This document shows positions 27,215-41,734 of a stretch of 64,000 bases of DNA, one piece after another (positions within the stretch are counted from its first letter, which is position 1; each line of letters opens with the position of its first letter). A program made the translations under genes and the position numbers. The stretch is taken from contig NW_027526501.1 in the NCBI RefSeq assembly GCF_052857255.1, forward strand, positions 558,001 through 622,000, given 5' to 3'. Under the pieces are notes generated by a model that saw only the letters and a list, made by a program, of their open reading frames with translations, ran no database searches and was not told the DNA's origin. The DNA comes from Amblyomma americanum (taxonomy: Eukaryota > Arthropoda > Arachnida > Ixodida > Ixodidae).

Positions 27215-27896
27215 ACAAGTGTCCCTGTGATACGCGTCAAAACTTTTTCTCTCATAACTGCGCGGAAAGGATGTATTCGTGATTAAAACAAAGAAAAAAG
27301 CTGTTTTAGACCAAAACGATCTAAATCTGAACATCGGTTTACAAGTGTCAATGTGATACGCGTCAAAACGTTTTCTCATAACTGCGCGGAAAGCATGTAT
27401 TCGTGCTTAATAGAACGAAACAAGCTGTTTTAAACCGAAACGAGCTAAATCTGAACACATCGGTTTTACAAGTGTCCGTGTGATACGCGTAAATATTTTT
27501 CTCTCATAACTGCGCGAAAAGCATGTATTCGTGCCTAAAACAACGAAACAAGCTGTTTTAGACCGAAACGAGTTAAATCTGAACACATCGGTTTTACAAG
27601 TGTCCATGTGATACGCGTCAAAACTTTTTGTCTTATAACTGCGCGAAAAGCATGCATTCGTGCTTAATTCAACGAAACAAGCTGTTTTAAACCAAAACGA
27701 GCTAGATCTGAACACATCGGTTTTACAAGTGTCCCTGTGATACGCGTCAAAACTTTTTCTCTCATAACTGCGCGGAAAGGATGTATTCGTGATTAAAACA
27801 AAGAAAAAAGCTGTTTTAGACCAAAACGAGCTAAATCTGAACATCGGTTTACAAGTGTCAGTGTGATACGCGTCAAAACGTTTTCTCATAACTGCG

Positions 27897-28640
27897 CTAA
27901 AAGCATGTATTTTTGCTTAATACAACGAAACAAGCAGTTGTATACCGAAACGAGCTAAATACGAACACATCGGTTTTACAAGCGTCCGTGTGATACGCGT
28001 CAATATTTTTTCTCTCATAACTGCACGAAAAGCATGTATTCGTGCTTAATACATCGAAACAAGCTGTTTTAGACCGAAACCAGCCAAATCTGAACACATC
28101 GGTTTTACAAGTGTCCAGTGATACGCGTCAAAACTTTTTCTCATAACTGCGCGAAAAGCATGTATTCGTGCTTAATACAACGAAACAAGCTGTTTTAGAC
28201 CGAAAAGAGCTAAATCTGAAAACATCGGTTTTACAAGTGTCCATGTGATACGCGTCAAAACTTTTTCTCATAACTGCGCGAAAAGCATTTATTCGTGCTT
28301 AATACAACGAAACAAGCTGTTTTACACCAAAACGAGCTCGATATGAACACATCGGTTTTACAAGTGACCGTGTGATACGCGTCAAAACTTTTTCTCTCAT
28401 AACTGCGCGAAAAGCATGTATTCGTGCTTAATACAACGAAACAAGCTGTTTTACACCAAAACGAGCTCGATATGAACACATCGGTTTTACAAGTGACCGT
28501 GTGATACGCGTCAAAACTTTTTCTCTCATAACTGCGCGAAAAGCATGTATTCGTGCTTAATACAACGAAACAAGCTGTTTTAGACCAAACGGATCTAGAT
28601 ATGAACACACCGGTTTTACAAGTGTCCCTGTGATACGCGT
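27897..28640 (+). repeat. Segment shared with 41,884-42,650
   Basis: 27,897 matches 41,884 (shift 13,987) and 28,255 matches 42,266 (shift 14,011). The left copy has gained one extra monomer: about 28,324-28,452 is repeated almost at once, shift 129 bp, with the TTTACACC...GAGCTCGATATG subtype present twice in a row. Confidence 0.7.
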
Positions 28641-30230
28641 CAAAACTTTTTCTCTTATAACTGCGCGAAAAGCATGTATTCGTGCTTAAAACAACGACAC
28701 AAGCTGTTTCAGACCGAAACAAGCTAAATCTGAACATCGGTTTACAAGTGTCAGTGTGATACGCGTCAAAACGTTTTCTCATAACTGCGCGGAAAGCATG
28801 TATTCGTGCTTAATAAAACGAAACAAGCTGTTTTAGACCGAAACGAGTTAAATCTGAACACATCGGTTTTACAAATGTCCATGTGATACGCGTCAAAACG
28901 TTTTGTCTTATAACAGCGCGAAAAGCATGCATTCGAGCTTAATTCAACGATACAAGCTGTTTTAAACCAAAACGAGCTAGATCTGAACACATCGGTTTTA
29001 CAAGTGTCCCTGTGATACGCGTCAAAACTTTTTCTCTCATAACTGCGCGGAAATGATGTATTCGTGATTAAAACAAAGAAAAAAGCTGTTTTAGGCCAAA
29101 ACGAGCTAAATCTGAACATCGGTTTACAAGTGTCAGTGTGATACGCGTCAAAACGTTTTCTCATAACTGCGCGAAAAGCATGTATTTGTGCTTAATACAA
29201 CGAAACAAGCTGTTGTATACCGAAACGAGCTAAATATGAACACATCGGTTTTACAAGCGTCCGTGTGATACGCGTCAATATTTTTTCTCTCATAACTGCA
29301 CGAAAAGCATGTATTCGTGCTTAATAGAACGAAACAAGCTGTTTTAAACCGAAACGAGCTAAATCTGAACATATCGGTTTTACAAGTGTCCGTGTGATAC
29401 GCGTCAATATTTTTTCTCTCATAACTGCGCGAAAAGCATGTATTCGTGCCTAAAACAACGTAACAAGCTGTTTTAGACCGAAACGAGTTAAATCTGAACA
29501 CATCGGTTTTACAAGTGTCCATGTGATACGCGTCAAAACTTTTTGTCTTATAACAGCACGAAAAGCATGTATTCGTGCTTAATACAACGAAACAAGCTGT
29601 TTTAGACCAAAACGAGCTAAATCTGAACACATCGGTTTTACAAGTGTCCCTGTGATACGCGTCAAAACGTTTTCTCTCATAACTGCGCGGAAAGGATGTA
29701 TTCGTGATTACAACAAAGAAAAAAGCTGTTTTAGACCAAAACGAGCTAAATCTGAACATCGGTTAACAAGTGTCAGTGTGATGCGCGTCAAAACGTTTTC
29801 TCATAACTGCGCGAAAAGCATGTATTTGGGCTTAATGCAACGAAACAAGCTGTTGTATACCGAAACGAGCTAAATATGAACACATCGGTTTTGCAAGCGT
29901 CCGTGTGATACGCGTCAATATTTTTTCTCTCATAACTGCACGAAAAGCATGTATTCGTGCCTAATACATCGAAACAAGCTGTTTTAGACCGAAACCAGCA
30001 AAATCTGAACACATCGGTTTTACAAATGTCCAGTGATACGCGTCAAAACTTTTTCTCATAACTGCGCGAAAAGCATGTATTCGTGCTTAATACAACAAAA
30101 CAAGCTGTTTTAGACCGAAAAGAGCTAAATCTGAAAACATCGGTTTTACAAGTGTCCATGTGATACGCGTCAAAACTTTTTGTCTCATAACTGCGCGAAA
30201 AGCATTTATTCTTGCTTAATACAACGAAAC

Positions 30231-33200
30231 AAGCTGTTTTACACCAAAACGAGCTCGATATGAACACATCGGTTTTACAAGTGACCGTGTGATACGCGTC
30301 AAAACCTTTTCTCTCATTACTGCGCGAAAAGCATGTATTCGTGCTTAATACAACGAAACAAGCTGTTTTGGACCAAACGGATCTAGATATGAACACATCG
30401 GTTTTACAAGTGTCCCTGTGATACGCGTCAAAACTTTTTCTCTTATAACTGCGCGAAAAGCATGTATTCGTGCTTAAAACAACGACACAAGCTGTTTCAG
30501 ACCGAAACAAGCTAAATCTGAACATCGGTTTACAAGTGTCAGTGTGATACGCGTCAAAACGTTTTCTCATAACTGTGCGGAAAGCATGTATTCGTGCTTA
30601 ATACAACGAAACAAGCTGTTTTAGACCAAAACGAGCTAGATCTGAACACATCTGTTTTACAAGTGTCCGTGTGATACGCGTCAAAACTTTTTTTCATAAC
30701 TGCGCGGAAACCATGTATTCGTGCTTAATACAACGAAACAAGCTGTTTTACACCGAAAAGAGCTAAATCTGAACACATCGGTTATACGTGTCCCTGTGAT
30801 ACGCGTCAAAACGTTTTCTCTTAAAACTGCGCGCAAAGCATGTATCGTGCTTAATACAACGAAACAAGCTGTTTTAGACCGAAACGAGCTAAATGTGAAA
30901 ACATCGGTTTTACAAGTGTCCATGTGATATGCGTCAAAACGTTTTCTCATAACTGTGCGGAAAGCATGTATTCGTGCTTAATACAACGAAACAAGCTGTT
31001 TTAGACCAAAACGAGCTAGATCTGAACACATCTGTTTTACAAGTGTCCGTGTGATACGCGTCAAAACCTTTTCTCTCATTACTGCGCGAAAAGCATGTAT
31101 TCGTGCTTAATACAACGAAACAAGCTGTTTTAGACCAAACGGATCTAGATATGAACACACCGGTTTTACAAGTGTCCCTGTGATACGCGTCAAAACTTTT
31201 TCTCTTATAACTGCGCGAAAAGCATGTATTCGTGCTTAAAACAACGACACAAGCTGTTTCAGACCGAAACAAGCTAAATCTGAACATCGGTTTACAAGTG
31301 TCAGTGTGATACGCGTCAAAACGTTTTCTCATAACTGCGCGGAAAGCATGTATTCGTGCTTAATAGAACGAAACAAGCTGTTTTAGACCGAAACGAGTTA
31401 AATCTGAACACATCGGTTTTACAAGTGTCCATGTGATACGCGTCAAAACGTTTTGTCTTATAACAGCGCGAAAAGCATGCATTCGAGCTTAATTCAACGA
31501 AACAAGCTGTTTTAAACCAAAACGAGCTAGATCTGAACACATCGGTTTTACAAGTGTCCCTGTGATACGCGTCAAAACTTTTTCTCTCATAACTGCGCGG
31601 AAAGGATGTATTCGTGATTAAAACAAAGAAAAAAGCTGTTTTAGACCAAAACGAGCTAAATCTGAACATCGGTTTACAAGTGTCAGTGTGATACGCGTCA
31701 AAACGTTTTCTCATAACTGCGCGAAAAGCATGTATTTGTGCTTAATACAACGAAACAAGCTGTTGTATACCGAAACGAGTTAAATCTGAACACAACGGTT
31801 TTACAAGTGTCCATGTGATACGCGTGAAAACTTTTTGTCTTATAACAGCACGAAAAGCATGTATTCGTGCTTAATACAACGAAACAAGCTGTTTTAGACC
31901 AAAACGAGCTTAATCTGAACACATCGGTTTTACAAGTGTCCCTGTGATACGCGTCAAAACTTTTTCTCTCATAACTGCGCGGAAAGGATGTATTCGTGAT
32001 TAAAACAAAGAAAAAAGCTGTTTTAGACCAAAACGAGCTAAATCTGAACATCGGTTAACAAGTGTCAGTGTGATGCGCGTCAAAACGTTTTCTCATAACT
32101 GCGCGAAAAGCATGTATTTGTGCTTAATGCAACGAAACAAGCTGTTGTATACCAAAACGAGCTAAATATGAACACATCGGTTTTGCAAGCGTCCGTGTGA
32201 TACGCGTCAATATTTTTTCTCTCATAACTGCACGAAAAGCATGTATTCGTGCTTAATACATCGAAACAAGCTGTTTTAGACCGAAACCAGCAAAATCTGA
32301 ACACATCGGTTTTACAAGTGTCCAGTGATACGCGTCAAAACTTTTTCTCATAACTGCGCGAAAAGCATGTATTCGTGCTTAATACAACAAAACAAGCTGT
32401 TTTAGACCGAAAAGAGCTAAATCTGAAAACATCGATTTTACAAGTGTCCATGTGATACGCGTCAAAACTTTTTCTCATAACTGCGCGAAAAGCATTTATT
32501 CGTGCTTAATACAACGAAACAAGCTGTTTTACACCAAAACGAGCTCGATATGAACACATCGGTTTTACAAGTGACCGTGTGATACGCGTCAATATTTTTT
32601 CTCTCATTAATGCGCGAAAAGCATGTATTCGTGCTTAATACAACGAAACAAGCTGTTTTAGACCAAACGGATCTAGATATGAACATATCGGTTTTACAAG
32701 TGTCCCTGTGATACGCGTCAAAACTTTTTCTCTTATAACTGCGCGAAAAGCATGTATTCGTGCTTAAAACAACGACACAAGCTGTTTCAGACCGAAACAA
32801 GCTAAATCTGAACATTGGTTTACAAGTGTCAGTGTGATACGCGTCAAAACTTTTTGTCTTATAACAGCGCGAAAAGAATGTATTCGTGCTTAATACAACG
32901 AAACAAGCTGTTTTAGACCAAAACGAGCTAGATCTGAACACATCGGTTTTAAGTGTTCGTGTGATACGCGTCAAATCTTTTTCTCTCATAACTGCGCGAA
33001 AAGCATGTATTCGTGCTTAATACAACGAAACAAGCTGTTTTAGACCGAAACGAGCTAAATCTGAACAATCGGTTTTACAAGTGTTCCTGTGATACGCGTC
33101 AAAACTTTATCTCTCATAACTGCGCGGAAAGGACGTATTCGTGATTAAAACAAAGAAACAAGCTGGTTTAGACCGAAACGAGCTAAATCTGAACATCGGT

Positions 33201-33348
33201 TTACAAGTGTCAGTGTGATACGCGTCAAAACGTTTTCTCATAACTGCGCGAAAAGCATGTATTTGTGCTTAATACAACGAAACAAGCTGTTTTAGACCGA
33301 AACGAGCTAAATGTGAACACATCGGTTTTACAAGCGTCCGTGTGATAC
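30231..33348 (+). repeat. Higher-order duplicon B, copy 2
   Basis: Second copy of 18,640-21,757, shift 11,591 bp. Substitutions between the copies are more frequent than between the copies of duplicon A. Examples are TAGAAC against TACAAC near 19,012/30,603, and GCCGAAAAG against ACCGAAAAG near 19,161/30,752. Confidence 0.85.
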
Positions 33349-34984
33349 GCGTCAATGTTTTTTCTCTCATAACTGCACGAAAAGTATGTATTCGTGCTTA
33401 ATACAACGAAACAAGCTGTTTTACACCAAAACGAGCTAGATATGAACACATCGGTTTTACAAGTGACCGTGTGATACTCGTCAAAACTTTTCCTCTCATA
33501 ACTGCGCGAAAAGCGTGTATTCGTGCTTAATACAACGAGACAAGCTGTTTTAGATCGAAACGAGCTTGATCTAACAGATCGGTTTTGCAAGTGTTCATGT
33601 GATACGCGTCAAAACTTTTTTTCATAACTGCGCGAAAAGCATGTATTTGTGCTTAATACAACGAAACAAGCTGTTTTAGACCAAAACGAGCTAGATCTGA
33701 ACGCATCGGTTTTACAAGTGTCCGTGTGATACGCGTCAAAACTTTTTTCATAACTGCGCGGAGACCATGTATTCGTGCTTAATGCAACGAAACAAGCTGT
33801 TTTAAACCAAAACGAGCTAGATCTGAACACATCGGTTTTACAAGTGTCCCTGTGATACGCGTCAAAACTTTTTCTCTCATAACTGCGCGGAAAGGATGTA
33901 TTCGTGATTAAAACAAAGAAAAAAGCTGTTTTAGACCAAAACGAGCTAAATCTGAACATCGGTTTACAAGTGTCAGTGTGATACGCGTCAAAACGTTTTC
34001 TCATAACTGCGCGAAAAGCATGTATTTTTGCTTAATACAACGAAACAAGCTGTTGTATACCGAAACGAGCTAAATATGAACACATCGGTTTTACAAGCGT
34101 CCGTGTGATACGCGTCAATATTTTTTCTCTCATAACTGCACGAAAAGCATTGTATTCGTGGTTAATACATCGAAACAAGCTGTTTTAGACCGAAACCAGC
34201 TAAATCTGAACACATCGGTTTTACAAGTGTCCAGTGATACACGTCAAAACTTTTTCATAACTGCGCGAAAAGCATGTATTCGTGCTTAATACAACGAAAC
34301 AAGCTGTTTTAGACCGAAAAGAGCTAAATCTGAAAACATCGGTTTTACAAGTGTCCATGTGATACGCGTCAAAACGTTTTCTCATAACTGCGCGAAAAGC
34401 ATTTATTCGGGCTTAATACAACGAAACAAGCTGTTTTAGACCAAACGGATCTAGATATGAACACATCGGTTTTACAAGTGTCCCTGTGATACGCGTCAAA
34501 ACTTTTTCTCTTATAACTGCGCGAAAAGCATGTATTCGTGCTTAAAACAACGACACAATCTGTTTCAGACCAAAACAAGCTAAACCTGAACATCGGTTTA
34601 CAAGTGTCAGTGTGATACGCGTCAAAACGTTTTCTCATAACTGCGCGGAAAGCATGTATTCGTGCTTAATAGAACGAAACAAGCTGTTTTAAACCGAAAC
34701 GAGCTAAATCTGAACACATCGGTTTTACAAGTGTCCGTGTGATACGCGTAAATATTTTTTCTCTCATAACTGCGCGAAAAGCATGTATTCGTGCCTAAAA
34801 CAACGAAACAAGCTGTTTTAGACCGAAACGAGTTAAATCTGAACACATCGGTTTTACAAGTGTCCATGTGATACGCGTCAAAACTTTTTGTCTTATAACA
34901 GCGCGAAAAGCATGTATTCGTGCTTAATACAACGAAACAAGCTGTTTTAGACCAAAAGGATGTATATATGAACACATCGGTTTT
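32185..34984 (+). repeat. Tandem 2,800-bp unit, copy 1
   Basis: Matches 34,985-37,784 at a shift of 2,800 bp (22 monomers). Anchors are 32,171/34,971, 32,462/35,262, 33,609/36,409 and 34,369/37,169. It includes the end of duplicon B copy 2, so this duplication is younger than, or independent of, the 11.6-kb one. Confidence 0.88.
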
Positions 34985-37784
34985 GCAAGCGTCCGTGTGA
35001 TACGCGTCAATATTTTTTCTCTCATAACTGCACGAAAAGCATGTATTCGTGCTTAATACATCGAAACAAGCTGTTTTAGACCGAAACCAGCAAAATCTGA
35101 ACACATCGGTTTTACAAGTGTCCAGTGATACGCGTCAAAACTTTTTCTCATAACTGCGCGAAAAGCATGTATTCGTGCTTAATACAACAAAACAAGCTGT
35201 TTTAGACCGAAAAGAGCTAAATCTGAAAACATCGATTTTACAAGTGTCCATGTGATACGCGTCAAAACTTTTTCTCATAACTGCGCGAAAAGCATTTATT
35301 CGTGCTTAATACAACGAAACAAGCTGTTTTACACCAAAACGAGCTCGATATGAACACATCGGTTTTACAAGTGACCGTGTGATACGCGTCAATATTTTTT
35401 CTCTCATTAATGCGCGAAAAGCATGTATTCGTGCTTAATACAACGAAACAAGCTGTTTTAGACCAAACGGATCTAGATATGAACATATCGGTTTTACAAG
35501 TGTCCCTGTGATACGCGTCAAAACTTTTTCTCTTATAACTGCGCGAAAAGCATGTATTCGTGCTTAAAACAACGACACAAGCTGTTTCAGACCGAAACAA
35601 GCTAAATCTGAACATCGGTTTACAAGTGTCAGTGTGATACGCGTCAAAACTTTTTGTCTTATAACAGCGCGAAAAGAATGTATTCGTGCTTAATACAACG
35701 AAACAAGCTGTTTTAGACCAAAACGAGCTAGATCTGAACACATCGGTTTTAAGTGTTCGTGTGATACGCGTCAAATCTTTTTCTCTCATAACTGCGCGAA
35801 AAGCATGTATTCGTGCTTAATACAACGAAACAAGCTGTTTTAGACCGAAACGAGCTAAATCTGAACAATCGGTTTTACAAGTGTTCCTGTGATACGCGTC
35901 AAAACTTTATCTCTCATAACTGCGCGGAAAGGACGTATTCGTGATTAAAACAAAGAAACAAGCTGGTTTAGACCGAAACGAGCTAAATCTGAACATCGGT
36001 TTACAAGTGTCAGTGTGATACGCGTCAAAACGTTTTCTCATAACTGCGCGAAAAGCATGTATTTGTGCTTAATACAACGAAACAAGCTGTTTTAGACCGA
36101 AACGAGCTAAATGTGAACACATCGGTTTTACAAGCGTCCGTGTGATACGCGTCAATGTTTTTTCTCTCATAACTGCACGAAAAGTATGTATTCGTGCTTA
36201 ATACAACGAAACAAGCTGTTTTACATCAAAACGAGCTAGATATGAACACATCGGTTTTACAAGTGACCGTGTGATACTCGTCAAAACTTTTCCTCTCATA
36301 ACTGCGCGAAAAGCGTGTATTCGTGCTTAATACAACGAGACAAGCTGTTTTAGATCGAAACGAGCTTGATCTAACAGATCGGTTTTGCAAGTGTTCATGT
36401 GATACGCGTCAAAACTTTTTTTCATAACTGCGCGAAAAGCATGTATTTGTGCTTAATACAACGAAACAAGCTGTTTTAGACCAAAACGAGCTAGATCTGA
36501 ACGCATCGGTTTTACAAGTGTCCGTGTGATACGCGTCAAAACTTTTTTCATAACTGCGCGGAGACCATGTATTCGTGCTTAATGCAACGAAACAAGCTGT
36601 TTTAAACCAAAACGAGCTAGATCTGAACACATCGGTTTTACAAGTGTCCCTGTGATACGCGTCAAAACTTTTTCTCTCATAACTGCGCGGAAAGGATGTA
36701 TTCGTGATTAAAACAAAGAAAAAAGCTGTTTTAGACCAAAACGAGCTAAATCTGAACATCGGTTTACAAGTGTCAGTGTGATACGCGTCAAAACGTTTTC
36801 TCATAACTGCGCGAAAAGCATGTATTTTTGCTTAATACAACGAAACAAGCTGTTGTATACCGAAACGAGCTAAATATGAACACATCGGTTTTACAAGCGT
36901 CCGTGTGATACGCGTCAATATTTTTTCTCTCATAACTGCACGAAAAGCATTGTATTCGTGGTTAATACATCGAAACAAGCTGTTTTAGACCGAAACCAGC
37001 TAAATCTGAACACATCGGTTTTACAAGTGTCCAGTGATACACGTCAAAACTTTTTCATAACTGCGCGAAAAGCATGTATTCGTGCTTAATACAACGAAAC
37101 AAGCTGTTTTAGACCGAAAAGAGCTAAATCTGAAAACATCGGTTTTACAAGTGTCCATGTGATACGCGTCAAAACGTTTTCTCATAACTGCGCGAAAAGC
37201 ATTTATTCGGGCTTAATACAACGAAACAAGCTGTTTTAGACCAAACGGATCTAGATATGAACACATCGGTTTTACAAGCGTCCGTGTGATACGCGTCAAT
37301 GTTTTTTCTCTTATAACTGCGCGAAAAGCATGTATTCGTGCTTAAAACAACGACACAATCTGTTTCAGACCAAAACAAGCTAAACCTGAACATCGGTTTA
37401 CAAGTGTCAGTGTGATACGCGTCAAAACGTTTTCTCATAACTGCGCGGAAAGCATGTATTCGTGCTTAATAGAACGAAACAAGCTGTTTTAAACCGAAAC
37501 GAGCTAAATCTGAACACATCGGTTTTACAAGTGTCCGTGTGATACGCGTAAATATTTTTTCTCTCATAACTGCGCGAAAAGCATGTATTCGTGCCTAAAA
37601 CAACGAAACAAGCTGTTTTAGACCGAAACGAGTTAAATCTGAACACATCGGTTTTACAAGTGTCCATGTGATACGCGTCAAAACTTTTTGTCTTATAACA
37701 GCGCGAAAAGCATGTATTCGTGCTTAATACAACGAAACAAGCTGTTTTAGACCAAAAGGATGTATATATGAACACATCGGTTTT
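34985..37784 (+). repeat. Tandem 2,800-bp unit, copy 2
   Basis: Second copy of 32,185-34,984. The joint at about 34,967-34,984 (within TATGAACACATCGGTTTT) fuses a GGATGTATATATG monomer to a TTTTGCAAGCGTCCG monomer. The unfused parent forms are visible at about 37,765 and 32,165. A replacement at about 37,279-37,305 (GCGTCCGTGTGATACGCG) distinguishes it from copy 1. Confidence 0.88.
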
Positions 37785-38194
37785 ACAAGTGTCCATGTGA
37801 TACGCGTCAAAACTTTTTCTCTCATAACTGCGCGGAAAGGATGTATTCGTGATTAAAACAAAGAAAAAAGCTGTTTTAGACCAAAACGAGCTAAATCTGA
37901 ACATCGGTTTACAAGTGTCAGTGTGATACGCGTCAAAACGTTTTCTCATAACTGCGCGAAAAGCATGTATTTTTGCTTAATACAACGAAACAAGCTGTTT
38001 TAGACCGAAAAGAGCTAAATCTGAAAACATCGGTTTTACAAGTGTCCATGTGATACGCGTCAAAACGTTTTCTCATAACTGCGCGAAAAGCATTTATTCG
38101 TGCTTAATACAACGAAACAAGCTGTTTTACACCAAAACGAGCTCGATATGAACACATCGGTTTTACAAGTGACCGTGTGATACGCGTCAAAACT

Positions 38195-40589
38195 TTTTCT
38201 CTCATAACTGCGCGAAAAGCATGTATTCGTGCTTAATACAACGAAACAAGCTGTTTTAGACCAAACGGATCTAGATATGAACACATCGGTTTTACAAGTG
38301 TCCCTGTGATACGCGTCAAAACTTTTTCTCTTCTAACTGCGCGAAAAGCATGTATTCGTGCTTAAAACAACGACACAAGCTGTTTCAGACCGAAACAAGC
38401 TAAATCTGAACATCGGTTTACAAGTGTCAGTGTGATACGCGTCAAAACGTTTTCTCATAACTGCGCGGAAAGCATGTATTCGTGCTTAATAGAACGAAAC
38501 AAGCTGTTTTAAACCGAAACGAGCTAAATCTGAACACATCGGTTTTACAAGTGTCCGTGTGATACGCGTCAATATTTTTTCTCTCATAACTGCGCGAAAA
38601 GCATGTATTCGTGCCTAAAACAACGAAACAAGCTGTTTTAGACCGAAACGAGTTAAATCTGAACACATCGGTTTTACAAGTGTCCATGTGATACGCGTCA
38701 AAACGTTTTGTCTTATAACAGCGCGAAGAGCATGTATTCGTGCTTAATACAACGAAACAAGCTGTTTTAGACCAAAAGGATGTATATATGAACACATCGG
38801 TTTTACAAGTGTCCATGTGATACGCGTCAAAACTTTTTGTCTTATAACTGCGCGAAAAGCATGCATTCGAGCTTAATTCAACGAAACAAGCTGTTTTAAA
38901 CCAAAACGAGCTAGATCTGAACACATCGGTTTTACAAGTGTCCCTGTGATACGCGTCAAAACTTTTTCTCTCATAACTGCGCGGAAAGGATGTATTCGTG
39001 ATTAAAACAAAGAAAAAAGCTGTTTTAGACCAAAACGAGCTAAATCTGAACATCGGTTTACAAGTGTCAGTGTGATACGCGTCAAAACGTTTTCTCATAA
39101 CTGCGCGAAAAGCATGTATTTGTGCTTAATACAACGAAACAAGCTGTTGTATACCGAAACGAGTTAAATCTGAACACATCGGTTTTACAAGTGTCCATGT
39201 GATACGCGTGAAAACTTCTTGTCTTATAACAGCACGAAAAGCATGTATTCGTGCTTAATACAACGAAACAAGCTGTTTTAGACCAAAACGAGCTAAATCT
39301 GAACACATCGGTTTTACAAGTGTCCCTGTGATACGCGTCAAAACTTTTTCTCTCATAACTGCGCGGAAAGGATGTATTCGTGATTAAAACAAAGAAAAAA
39401 GCTGTTTTAGACCAAAACGAGCTAAATCTGAACATCGGTTAACAAGTGTCAGTGTGATGCGCGTCAAAACGTTTTCTCATAACTGCGCGAAAAGCATGTA
39501 TTTGTGCTTAATGCAACGAAACAAGCTGTTGTATACCGAAACGAGCTAAATATGAACACATCGGTTTTGCAAGCGTCCGTGTGATACGCGTCAATATTTT
39601 TTCTCTCAAAACTGCACGAAAAGCATGTATTCGTGCTTACTACATCGAAACAAGCTGTTTTAGACCGAAACCAGCAAAATCTGAACACATCGGTTTTACA
39701 AGTGTCCAGTGATACGCGTCAAAACTTTTTCTCATAACTGCGCGAAAAGAATGTATTCGTGCTTAATACAACAAAACAAGCTGTTTTAGACCGAAAAGAG
39801 CTAAATCTGAAAACATCGATTTTACAAGTGTCCATGTGATACGCGTCAAAACTTTTTCTCATAACTGCGCGAAAAGCATTTATTCGTGCTTAATACAACG
39901 AAACAAGCTGTTTTACACCAAAACGAGCTTGATATGAACACATCGGTTTTACAAGTGACCGTGTGATACGCGTCAAAACTTTTTCTCTCATTACTGCGCG
40001 GAAAGCATGTATTCGTGCTTAATACAACGAAACAAGCTGTTTAGACCAAACGGATCTAGATATGAACATATCGGTTTTACAAGTGTCCCTGTGATACGCG
40101 TCAAAACTTTTTCTCTTATAACTGCGCGAAAAGCATGTATTCGTGCTTAAAACAACGACACAAGCTGTTTCAGACCGAAACAAGCTAAATCTGAACATCG
40201 GTTTACAAGTGTCAGTGTGATACGCGTCAAAACGTTTTCTCATAACTGTGCGGAAAGCATGTATTCGTGCTTAATAGAACGAAACAAGCTGTTTTAGACC
40301 GAAACGAGCTAAATCTGAACACATCGGTTTTACAAGTGTCCGTGTGATACGCGTCAATATTTTTTCTCTCATAACTGCGCGAAAAGCATGTATTCGTGCC
40401 TAAAACAACGAAACAAGCTGTTTTAGACCGAAACGAGTTAAATCTGAACACATCGGTTTTACAAGTGTCCATGTGATACGCGTCAAAACTTTTTGTCTTA
40501 TAACAGCGCGAAAAGAATGTATTCGTGCTTAATACAACGAAACAAGCTGTTTTAGACCAAAACGAGCTAGATCTGAACACATCGGTTTT
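38195..40589 (+). repeat. Higher-order duplicon D, copy 2
   Basis: Second copy of 24,820-27,214, shift 13,375 bp. Private differences include CTTCTAACTGC near 38,332 and AACTTCTTGTC near 39,213. Confidence 0.8.
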
Positions 40590-40863
40590 AAGTGTTCGTG
40601 TGATACGCGTCAAATCTTTTTCTCTTATAACTGCGCGAAAAGCATGTATTCGTGCTTAAAACAACGAAACAAGCTGTTTTAGACCGAAGCGAGCTAAATC
40701 TGAACAATCGGTTTTACAAGTGTTCCTGTGATACGCGTCAAAACTTTATCTCTCATAACTGCGCGGAAAGGACGTATTCGTGATTAAAACAAAGAAACAA
40801 GTTGGTTTAGACCGAAACGAGCTAAATCTGAACATCGGTTTACAAGTGTCAGTGTGATACGCG

Positions 40864-41400
40864 TCAAAACGTTTTCTCATAACTGCGCGAAAAGCATGTA
40901 TTAGTGCTTAATACAACGAAACAAGCTGTTTTAGACCAAACGGATCTAGATATGAACACATCGGTTTTACAAGTGTCCCTGTGATACGCGTCAAAACTTT
41001 TTGTCTTATAACTGCGCGAAAAGCATGCATTCGTGCTTAATTCAACGAAACAAGCTGTTTTAAACCAAAACGAGCTAGATCTGAACACATCGGTTTTACA
41101 AGTGTCCCTGTGATACGCGTCAAAACTTTTTCTCTCATAACTGCGCGGAAAGGATGTATTCGTGATTAAAACAAAGAAAAAAGCTGTTTTAGACCAAAAC
41201 GAGCTAAATCTGAACATCGGTTTACAAGTGTCAGTGTGATACGCGTCAAAACGTTTTCTCATAACTGCGCGAAAAGCATGTATTAGTGCTTAATACAACG
41301 AAACAAGCTGTTTTAGACCAAACGGATCTAGATATGAACACATCGGTTTTACAAGTGTCCCTGTGATACGCGTCAAAACTTTTTGTCTTATAACTGCGCG
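40864..41400 (+). repeat. Short tandem duplication, 382 bp (3 monomers)
   Basis: The rare variant GTATTAGTGC followed by the CGGATCTAGATATG subtype occurs at about 40,899 and again at about 41,281, shift 382 bp. The intervening monomers are collinear with the following ones. Confidence 0.75.
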
Positions 41401-41734
41401 GAAAGCATGTATTCGTGCTTAATAGAATGAAACAAGCTGTTTTAAACCGAAACGAGCTAAATCTGAAGACATCGGTTTTACAAGTGTCCGTGTGATACGC
41501 GTAAATATTTTTCTCTCATAACTGCGCGAAAAGCATGTATTCGTGCCTAAAACAACGAAACAAGCTGTTTTAGACCGAAACGAGTTAAATCTGAACACAT
41601 CGGTTTTACAAGTGTCCATGTGTTACGCGCAAAACTTTTTGTCTTATAACAGCGCGAAAAGCATGTATTCGTGCCTAATACAACGAAACAAGCTGTTTTA
41701 GACCAAAAGGATGTATATATGAACACATCGGTTT

